Of a stretch of DNA of 15,270 nt, positions 9,301-15,270 are shown in pieces. The position numbers and the translations under genes are program-made. Source of the DNA: Phoronis ovalis (taxonomy: Eukaryota > Phoronida > Phoronidae). The notes beneath the pieces were generated by a model, which had not been told where the DNA came from, did not search any database, and worked only from the letters and a program-made list of their open reading frames with translations. The stretch is from the NCBI GenBank assembly GCA_028565635.1, contig JAOXYB010028345.1, positions 1 to 15,270 on the forward strand. Reading direction: 5' to 3'. Positions within the stretch are counted from its first letter, which is position 1, and every line of letters begins with the position of its first letter.

Positions 9301-12300
9301 CTCATGCTGACAGCTTCTGCAGACAAGAATATAAAAATGTGGAAAGCTGGAAAATGTGAAAAAACATTCTCTGGTGAGTTTTTGCTATTCATTTGCCAGT
9401 ATACAAGTTCCTTGTTATGTTTTAGAAGGCAAGTTGAAAAAAATATTTGATTGGTGAAATTGTAAAAATACTTCTAAAAAAGATCAAAAAATTGTAGCAT
9501 CTTGAGTGATGGCAATCATAAGCTGCCACTTGGAATTTTTGTCCATGCATGTTACATAACAAAACAAACGTTTGCAAGCAACATCTCAATTGATATTTTG
9601 AAAGGTAATTGATAAAAATACTGTAATGCTTTTATTATGCTGTAGGTCACACCGACTGTGTCCGAGGTTTAGCTGTATTAAACAACACAGAATTCCTATC
9701 TTGCTCTAATGATGCCACAGTACGACGCTGGCTTATCACTGGTGAATGTACGCACACATATTATGGTCATACTAATTTTGTGTATAGTATAGCTATAATC
9801 CCTGATAACTCTGGTGATTTTGTGACTACGAGTGAAGATCGGACCATAAAAATTTGGAGTGATGGAGAGTGTCAGCAGACCATTACTCATCCTACACAGA
9901 GTATATGGACAGTGTGCTGCTTAGAAAGTGGGGACATTGCAACTGGAGCAAGGTATGTCCTAAAAGCTTTGATTTGTTTAACTATTTCTGATTACTTCCA
10001 AGTCAGCGTTGGCACCAGCTTACAACAGTAGATGCACTGGTTGGCTGAATCTGATGATGCGTAATATATCTGTTAAAACATCTGTTTGCATCCCATTGTT
10101 AATGCCAGAGCTAATGTTTTGTTTGGTGTCTTTGTATTATTTCAGTGGAAATTGGTACACATGCAGAGTGTACTTCCCAAGGTGTAATAATCTCACATGC
10201 ATAGATTCAGTTTCACAGTCAGAACTTTATTTATTTGAGTAGACATATGGTAGATTTAACTAACTGACACACCTCTATACATATGTCACATCTTAGATAA
10301 TGTTATGCATTAACAATTCTTAACTCTGAAAAGTTGTTTGTGAAATAACATCTCAATCTTTATAAAACAGATACCTTTTTATCTATTAGTAGTGTCACAA
10401 TGTAGTATTTGTATACATTATTTAAGGGGAATAGTAATGAACTCAGATAAACTAGAGGAATATCATAGCCCAAAATTACAGCATTTTTTAGATTTCTCAA
10501 TGAAAGGGAGCATAACGAACACACTTGTTTATGACATGACTATTCTTTGTTGTTAGTGATTACGTTATTCGAGTATTCAGTCGTGATCCAGCTAGACAGG
10601 CACCTGCAGACGAACAAAAGGAATTCGAAGAACAGGTTGCAGCATCCGAAATTCCACAACAGATTGGTGATCTTGAAACAAAAGATCTCCCTGGACCGGA
10701 GGCACTGTTAAGACCAGGTTAGTTTACTTGCTGCTTGGTCTATTTGTCAAGACTTTTTTTAGCGCTTTTATGTTTCATGTATAATTTTGAAACCAAACCT
10801 TGGCAAAGAAGCAGGCAAGAGTTATCCCACATTCAGTCGTACAGGGGAGGAGAAGGCACTTCAAGCAAGATACAGTTAACTGTATAATAGATGGGGTAGG
10901 GTTTCTAAAAAGGGTGTTCCTCTCCTGTGCAACTCTAAGTGGAAGAACCCTCATTCAGCTGTGGCAATTATTTTTACTTTGTTTATATAATTATTCAAAT
11001 GGTGCTCAAAGGTATTTTAATTGTCACAGCAATCAGAAACTACAACAAATTTTATTTTTCAGTTTCTATACTACTACTAATATACAGGCTTATCATGCGT
11101 TTCTGTTTCAATCTCTCCAACTATTACTAAACGTGCAAAAAAACACACATTTAATAGAAATTATGTTAAATGTTCCAAGATAAAAAAAAATATAAATATT
11201 TAGATTTTTCTCTTGATATGACTTATAGCATGATACATCTACTAACAAAAGAGTTTTTACTCGACAATTTTGATACCCAAATTTATTTTAAATAATTTTT
11301 TCAGGAAACAAGGATGGTCAGACACTTATGGTTTGCAACTTAGGAAAGGTTGAATGTCACCAGTGGAATATAGCTGAGAAAAAGTGGGTCAAGGTTGGGG
11401 ACATAGTTGGATCTAGTGGTGCCACTCAGGCTACATCAGGAAAAACACTGCATGATGATGGCAAGGTGTGTATATTAGAATAAAGATAGATTTGTTATGC
11501 TGTATTTATCTCTTATGGAACTACAAATTTAAAGCTTACACGTACACAGCTTTTTTAAAACATTCCACCAAATAGAAATATGGCAAACAAACTGCCTTTT
11601 ATTTGTGTTCAGCTGATTGAAAAGTCGTAGATTCTCATATTGCCTTTCAGGATCAACTCCTGTGTGAAATAGACAGTGACTGAGGAAGTTGCAGATCCTT
11701 GTATTGACTTTCAGGAACAACTCTTAAGTAGAATAGGCAGTGACTGAGGAAATTGTGTACTAAATGGTTTATTCCATAAAGATTGTTGATTATTTATGTA
11801 ATCTTCTTTATTATAGGAGTATGACTATGTCTTCACAGTGGATGCGGAAGAAGGAAAACCTCCTCTCAAACTTCCATACAACATTTCAGAAGACCCGTGG
11901 TTTGCAGCCCAGAGGTTCATTCACAAAAACAATTTGAGCCAAAATTTTCTTGACGAGGTGGCCAACTTTATTGTTGAGAACACCAAAGGAGCTACACTTA
12001 TAGAAGGTTCAACTGCTTCTTATGCAGACCCATTCACTGGTAAGACATCTCTATCTTAACCATGGGCGAAAGTGTTTTTAAACAAATTTCTAAAAAAAAT
12101 TTAGAAATTTGCTCATACTAAGTACTATTCAAATAAACTAGTGGATACCAAAAAGGTAGGTGTAAAAGGAATATCGTCTTTTACTCTCTTAATAGTCAAG
12201 TCCCGTTAGGTGACATATTTGCTGTTGCTGTATTTAGGCAATCTAATTTCATTTGCTCAGTATAGGATTACATGCATTGCAGTATACAATCTCAGGTTCA

Positions 12301-14865
12301 GTGACATGTGTTACCCACCTGTCAGTTTAATTGCTGAAAGTCATTTGTTTAATGGTTTTCAGGTGAAGGTCGTTACACACCCAGTGCTGGTCAACCATTT
12401 CCTACCAACACCAGTTCTCATGTGTCCGATCCCTTCACTGGTACTGGAAGGTACGTGCCAGGATCTGGGCAAGCTTTTCCTAGTAATACACAACCATCTT
12501 CAGATCCTCTCACTGGAGGAGGCCGGTACATTCCCGGGGCCGGTCATAGTTTCCCAAAAAATACCTTGCCAGGTTCAGACCCTCTCACTGGTGGTGGTCG
12601 TTATGTTCCCGGGAAAGGTGAGTAAAAAGTAACCCGTTTCCAAGGTTTCTGTGGATATTCATTTCGTTTCAATATACTAATTGCCTGGTAATAAGCTTAT
12701 TTTGGTGAAATTCGCAATTAATATGTGTGAGCAATGAAAAGATATTTGTGGCAATCATGAGAGTTGCCAACAATGATTAAGTTTTGGCCAGTGCAACTTT
12801 TCTATCTTTAAAATGTTCAAAATTATATCTGATCACCAGCCATCAAAACCAGGAAAGAAAAGTACAATCTGGAAAAATTGTTGTTTGTTTGTCTTCCTTT
12901 ACTCTAAGTACATTATAAAATAATTATATTAATTATATTAAAAATGGATGAAAATGTAAGCATGTGGTTAGTACAATTAACAATTTAATGGCCAGTAAGA
13001 CGTAATCTCATGGACACTTCTCTGATTCCCCAGCCATGTGATTATGCACATTTTTGCTTTAGGTGCTGCAGCTAAGAGTTCTGAATCCAATGGACCTTCG
13101 GCAAACATGTATTTTCCAAAGACAGCATACCTTTTCTTTGATTCCTTCAACACTACTGCAATCATAGGTAATATGATGTTAAAGGATTCCAACACTTGGG
13201 CCACACAATATTCTAGTTGTCTAGTGTGTATTTCACCACTGTTCTTTTAACTACATGTATTGTTGAGTTATTTCTGGTTTTGTTTTAGTATTTCATTTAT
13301 GAGATATGAAGAATATGTAAGTGTGGTAATATAGCAAGTGCAATAGATTTGATTGTACATATATGTAGCTGTTGCTAAATGTGCGTTTATTTACAGGAAA
13401 AGTACAAGAGTTTAACAAAATGCAAGATGGTAATTTGAAAATTGAGGAATCAGGTTATGAAATATTGAAAGAAATGATGAACAATTTTGGTAACCAAACA
13501 GAGGAACAATTAATTTTGCTTGATACCTTATTACAATGGCCTGACAGTAAGTGTTGAAACATTCCTGTTAATTTTATTTACGAGCTCACTCAAAAAGTAA
13601 GGGCAAGGGCTACCTACCATTTTGTGCCACTTTTTCCCTAGTAATTATGGGCATCGCAATGTACAAATTAAAAGGCAGCTATCCTATTAGGTTTGTACAG
13701 TTTCATTCCATCTGTCTTTCTTTCCACTTGACCTTGAGGTTAAAGGATAAAATTGCTTAAAACATCCAAATATGATGTTGTCAGATCAGAAAGCCATTTT
13801 GATGACCTTTGAGGCTATCTGGGTGGCAAGAGGTCAGATTTTTATTTTTAGGCATCTTTTCAATTAATAGGCCCAAAACATTTGAATCATTTTAAAAATT
13901 TCCTATTATGATTTTTTTTGTTATTTATTCAGTTGTTTACTGGTTTTGATATTGTCATTAATATTTAGGGGGTTAATTAATTTTCCAGACTTTGTTATTA
14001 TTTACAGCTACCTTAACTTGATTAAAAATTAGCACATACACTTTTCACGTGTCAAATTAGCACATACACATACCACGTATCAATAAAAGGGCCTGTCTGA
14101 ATAAATACATCCATTAGTGTTCAGTACTTTCTGGAGAAGGTATGGAACACTAATGGGTGGATTTCTTCAGACTGTAAATATGACAAATTGCAATAATCAT
14201 ATTCCTTACTAAAAGGTTATCTAGTGGTTTTTGAAATAGAAGATGATATGTAAAAATTTGAAGATGTATTACTCTGTTACCTTTTTTTTCCAGATACAAT
14301 TTTCCCAGCATTGGATATACTGCGAGTTGTTATAAAATCTAGAGTTGTTTGTAATCGATTATGCTCCAAGACCGGACAACAATTCCTTAATCATGTTTTA
14401 CGATTTGTTACTCCCGAAACAAGTCATGCAAACCAAATGTGTGCACTCAGGACACTGTGTAATATGTTTCACCAAGATAGTGGGCAGAATGTGCTACTAG
14501 GGAATAGGGACCAGATTCTAACTACAGCCTTACTATGCAAGGATGTGGAAAATAAGAATGTTCAAATTGCTTTGTGTTCCCTATTGCTCAACTTTGCTGT
14601 TGCATCTCAGTTATTAGGATCGGAAAAAGTACCAAAGTCACCATGTTTGTCAGCAGCTAGTGAAGTGTCTCAAGTTGAACTGGATATGGAAGCTAATTTC
14701 CGATTGTTAGTGTGCTTTGGGACTCTAGTGTCTAATGATGATGTTTGCATTGGTATAGCTAATTCGTTACAAGTCGATAGGTTTGTAGCAACTATGAAAA
14801 ATGTATGTGATCCACTAAAGGTTAAAGAATGTGCCAATTATGTTGGTGTATGCTTAGGAGTGTAA
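6183..14865 (+). CDS. PLAA: PLAA / Doa1 (Ufd3) orthologue, complete gene, 12 coding exons
   Basis: Cytosolic/nuclear cofactor of the AAA-ATPase p97/Cdc48 that binds ubiquitin and acts in ubiquitin turnover, endosomal sorting and mitochondrial or lysosomal quality control (known of the family). Joined exons: 6183-6322, 8502-8695, 8878-8979, 9254-9373, 9646-9952, 10557-10717, 11305-11465, 11817-12039, 12363-12617, 13063-13167, 13397-13546, 14294-14865; 2490 nt, 829 aa (human PLAA is about 795). All introns are GT-AG and every junction keeps frame. WD40 blades start near residues 13, 60, 107, 146, 186, 226 and 266; PFU is about 350-455; four DP[FL]TG repeats lie at 466-555; PUL is about 570-826. 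The start is fixed by an in-frame TAG at 6171, four codons upstream of the first ATG. The 'phospholipase A2 activator' name is historical. The gene is head-to-head with the HyuA-like gene. No frameshift or missing domain was seen. Confidence 0.96.
6323..8501 (+). other. PLAA intron 1
   Basis: 2179 bp, the longest intron. AT-rich with no supported coding exon. The segment around 7370-7510 (homopolymer-rich, with a TTGCCATGGCAA palindrome at 7473-7484) looks like a degenerate dispersed repeat. Open stretches at 7049-7267 and 7650-7874 show no family resemblance worth calling. Confidence 0.85.
8502..8695 (+). CDS. PLAA: PLAA exon 2: WD40 blade 2
   Basis: Residues 47-111. The acceptor is a T-rich tract ending CAG at 8499-8501, and the donor GTAAAA begins at 8696. 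It carries the MSGH start of blade 2 (GH at 60-61) and the first residues of blade 3 (LEGH). The junction with exon 1 rebuilds an Asp codon, giving continuity with known PLAA proteins. Phase 2 in, phase 1 out. Confidence 0.93.
8878..8979 (+). CDS. PLAA: PLAA exon 3: WD40 blade 3
   Basis: Residues 112-145. It contains the signature [11 protein letters not shown], which is nearly invariant in PLAA/Doa1 proteins. The acceptor TTCAG ends at 8877 and the donor GTATTT begins at 8980. At 102 nt it is phase 1 on both sides, so it can be skipped without a frameshift. Confidence 0.95.
9254..9373 (+). CDS. PLAA: PLAA exon 4: exactly one WD40 blade (blade 4)
   Basis: Residues 146-185. It starts at the Gly codon of the GH pair and ends just before the next GH, so one 40-residue WD repeat equals one exon. 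The motif at its core is SADKNIKMW. The acceptor TATAG ends at 9253 and the donor GTGAGT starts at 9374; phase 1 on both sides. Confidence 0.95.
9646..9952 (+). CDS. PLAA: PLAA exon 5: WD40 blades 5, 6 and most of 7
   Basis: Residues 186-287. Blade 5 starts GHTDCVRG, blade 6 starts YGHTNFVYS and carries SEDRTIKIW, and blade 7 begins in THPTQSIW. This is the largest propeller exon and has no internal introns. The acceptor TGTAG ends at 9645 and the donor GTATGT begins at 9953, phase 2. Confidence 0.95.
9953..10556 (+). other. PLAA intron 5
   Basis: 604 bp between GTATGT and TTAG. AT-rich, and I see nothing recognisable in it. Confidence 0.88.
10557..10717 (+). CDS. PLAA: PLAA exon 6: end of blade 7 and linker
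   Basis: Residues 288-341. It closes the propeller with SDYVIRVFS, the last strand as in other PLAA proteins, then an acidic linker (QKEFEEQ...) and a [12 protein letters not shown] segment matching the family's pre-PFU region. The acceptor TTAG ends at 10556 and the donor GTTAGT begins at 10718. Confidence 0.93.
10718..11304 (+). other. PLAA intron 6
   Basis: 587 bp. An open stretch of 127 codons (10800-11183) covers most of it, but it matches no family I know, turns T-rich and hydrophobic, and would interrupt the PLAA linker. I treat it as chance. Confidence 0.85.
11305..11465 (+). CDS. PLAA: PLAA exon 7: PFU domain, first half
   Basis: Residues 342-395. The PFU (PLAA family ubiquitin-binding) domain begins here: the GKVECHQWN strand and [12 protein letters not shown], both strongly conserved in the family. 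The acceptor TTTTTTCAG ends at 11304. The donor GTGTGT begins at 11466, phase 0, the only phase 0 intron in the gene. Confidence 0.94.
11466..11816 (+). other. PLAA intron 7
   Basis: 351 bp. It contains a diverged two-copy tandem duplication of 64 bp at 11627-11754. Nothing else was seen. Confidence 0.88.
11627..11754. repeat. Tandem duplication, two copies of 64 bp
   Basis: Copies 11627-11690 and 11691-11754 share TTTCAGGA at 11645 and 11709, CAGTGACTGAGGAA at 11674 and 11738, and G[TC]AGAT at both starts, all exactly 64 bp apart. Substitutions between the copies show that it is not recent. Confidence 0.8.
11817..12039 (+). CDS. PLAA: PLAA exon 8: PFU domain, second half
   Basis: Residues 396-469. 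It reads EYDYVFTVD, then KLPYN and DPW, and a helix [15 protein letters not shown], the C-terminal PFU landmarks. It ends in the first DPFT of the following repeat array, so the array is split by intron 8. The acceptor TATAG ends at 11816 and the donor GTAAGA begins at 12040. Confidence 0.95.
12040..12362 (+). other. PLAA intron 8
   Basis: 323 bp. It splits the first DPFTG repeat of the linker array at a Gly codon (phase 1). An AAATTTCTAAAAAAAATTT-like self-complementary stretch lies near 12085-12110. No coding signal or known element was seen. Confidence 0.88.
12363..12617 (+). CDS. PLAA: PLAA exon 9: DP[FL]TGxGRYxPG repeat linker
   Basis: Residues 470-554. With the end of exon 8 it forms four copies of a 25-26-residue unit beginning at D466, D492, D517 and D542, each with DP[FL]TGxGRY followed by xP. 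It joins the PFU and PUL domains. Human PLAA has a similar shorter array. At 255 nt it is phase 1 on both sides. The donor GTGAGT begins at 12618. Confidence 0.93.
12618..13062 (+). other. PLAA intron 9
   Basis: 445 bp, AT-rich, separating the DP[FL]TG linker from the PUL domain. I see nothing recognisable in it. Confidence 0.88.
13063..13167 (+). CDS. PLAA: PLAA exon 10: start of PUL domain
   Basis: Residues 555-589. A low-complexity AAAKSSES segment leads into MYFPK, the usual start of the PUL (PLAP, Ufd3, Lub1) domain, an Armadillo-like fold that binds the p97/Cdc48 C-terminus. The acceptor TTTAG ends at 13062 and the donor GTAATA begins at 13168. At 105 nt it is phase 1 on both sides. 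Confidence 0.92.
   Translation: MLQLRVLNPMDLRQTCIFQRQHTFSLIPSTLLQS
13397..13546 (+). CDS. PLAA: PLAA exon 11: PUL domain
   Basis: Residues 590-639. It starts GKVQEFNK, as in the family's first PUL helix, and ends LLQWPD just before the next conserved helix. The acceptor TTACAG ends at 13396 and the donor GTAAGT begins at 13547. At 150 nt it is phase 1 on both sides. Confidence 0.93.
13547..14293 (+). other. PLAA intron 11
   Basis: 747 bp. The left half (about 13590-13860, with CTTGACCTTGAGGTTAAAGG at 13727-13746) resembles the degenerate repeats with a 'CTTGACCTTGAGGTCAAGG' core that I recall from mollusc genomes. The right half holds the short palindromic element at 14096-14171. CAAATTAGCACATACAC, preceded by a cacgtgt-like stretch, is partly repeated near 14030-14070. 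Confidence 0.8.
14096..14171. repeat. Short palindromic (MITE-like) element
   Basis: Arms 14096-14122 and 14145-14171 are reverse complements at 24 of 27 positions, with CCATTAGTGTTC perfectly paired next to a 22 bp loop. The first 23 bases of the left arm recur with one mismatch at 1801-1823, so this is a dispersed element and not a local hairpin. Confidence 0.75.
14294..14865 (+). CDS. PLAA: PLAA exon 12: most of PUL domain and stop
   Basis: Residues 640-829 and stop TAA at 14863-14865. It opens with [10 protein letters not shown], a PUL landmark, and includes [11 protein letters not shown] and [15 protein letters not shown], both near-diagnostic of PLAA. It has the family's usual C-terminal length (the human protein ends at the equivalent point). 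The acceptor TTTTTCCAG ends at 14293. Confidence 0.96.
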
Positions 14866-15125
14866 CATTTAGATTGATTGTTTCTGTACCCTGTACATTG
14901 CTTGACCTTGGGTATACATTGAGATAAAACTGACACAGACCTTTTTAAAAGTTGTTGAGAGCATTAGATGAAAACTCACCCCAGCCAGTACATGCGAAAT
15001 ATACTACCAGCCATCCTGTGACAATCAAGAGAAGCAATGTATATGTTCCGTACTCTATAAATGATGGGGTCCAAGTCTTAGAATTCATAGCAATAATTAG
15101 CAGAGCAATAAAGCTGGTCCTGCTA
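14866..15125 (+). other. PLAA 3' UTR
   Basis: Follows the TAA at 14863-14865 and probably runs to just past the AATAAA signal at 15107-15112. It contains an open stretch of 76 codons from 14952 that shows no recognisable similarity. The end point is inferred. Confidence 0.6.
15107..15112 (+). terminator. Polyadenylation signal AATAAA (PLAA)
   Basis: The canonical hexamer about 240 bp after the PLAA stop, followed by a T-rich stretch at 15126-15141. This is the only canonical hexamer in the plus-strand 3' flank within the window. Confidence 0.6.
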
Positions 15126-15164
15126 CTTTTAACTGTTTATTGTCCCAAGGAAAGGATCACTTTT

Positions 15165-15270
15165 TTATGCCCATCCACATAGTGGTGGATGGGCACTTTC
15201 TTTGTCTCGCGATAACAGCTTCAGTTTTTACCCGATCGGTTTCATATTCGGCACAGGGTAAATACAGGTC
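15165..15270. repeat. Dispersed repeat with a GGTGGATGGGCA hairpin
   Basis: TGCCCATCCAC (15168-15178) and GTGGATGGGCA (15185-15195) form a perfect 11 bp inverted repeat around a 6 bp loop. The following sequence (TCTCGCGATAAC..., CCGATCGGTTTCATATTCGG...) has the look of a dispersed invertebrate repeat and runs off the window. The same hairpin arm occurs at 76-88. Confidence 0.65.

Noticed and set aside
10800-11183. 127-codon plus-strand reading frame in PLAA intron 6
   Set aside because: It lies between exons 6 and 7, whose join matches the family linker without a gap. The translation resembles no family I know and becomes hydrophobic, T-rich noise.
12210-12632. 140-codon frame overlapping PLAA exon 9
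   Set aside because: It is the wrong frame over exon 9, whose correct frame carries the DP[FL]TG repeats. A shadow of the real exon.
14952-15182. 76-codon reading frame downstream of the PLAA stop
   Set aside because: It lies in the inferred 3' UTR, crosses the AATAAA signal and enters a dispersed repeat. No similarity recognised.
1-15270. CRISPR array, bacterial operon, tRNA or rRNA gene
   Set aside because: None seen on either strand. The only regular repeats are the AC microsatellite, the TTGGATTG array and the 64 bp doubling, and the gene structure is eukaryotic.

Overview
This is a eukaryotic window, almost certainly from an invertebrate animal. It is AT-rich, its genes are split into many small exons with GT-AG introns, and the space between exons is full of short degenerate repeats and MITE-like elements. 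The style of the repeats (foldback elements, a G-run-ended element, 'GGTGGATGGGCA' hairpins) suggests a mollusc or another marine or freshwater invertebrate, but the sequence alone does not fix the species.

Left part (1 to about 4000, minus strand): the 5' part of a hydantoinase/oxoprolinase-type (HyuA-like) gene. I joined four coding exons (3991-3520, 2763-2508, 1709-1529, 751-668), which keep one frame through 331 codons and carry the three expected ATPase-fold glycine motifs. The 3' part lies beyond the left edge. A (AC)28 microsatellite and a long imperfect foldback (about 207-496) lie in or beside its introns.

Middle (3992-6182): the spacer between two divergently oriented genes. It holds a well-bounded non-autonomous transposon-like element at 5297-5708, with CCCGGGGGG...TACTCA inverted ends, 7-8 bp direct flanking repeats, and an interior made of about ten TTGGATTG-like units spaced about 32 bp apart.

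Right part (6183-14865, plus strand): a complete orthologue of PLAA (phospholipase A2-activating protein; yeast Doa1/Ufd3), a Cdc48/p97 ubiquitin cofactor. Twelve exons join in frame to 829 codons plus stop: a seven-blade WD40 propeller, a PFU ubiquitin-binding domain, four DP[FL]TGxGRYxPG repeats and a C-terminal PUL domain. A 3' UTR with an AATAAA signal follows. The window ends in a repeat that shares a 13-mer with its beginning.

The two genes have no obvious shared pathway: one is a ubiquitin/proteostasis factor, the other a metabolic enzyme of uncertain substrate. All exon junctions were inferred by reading splice sites and protein family similarity by eye, not from transcripts.
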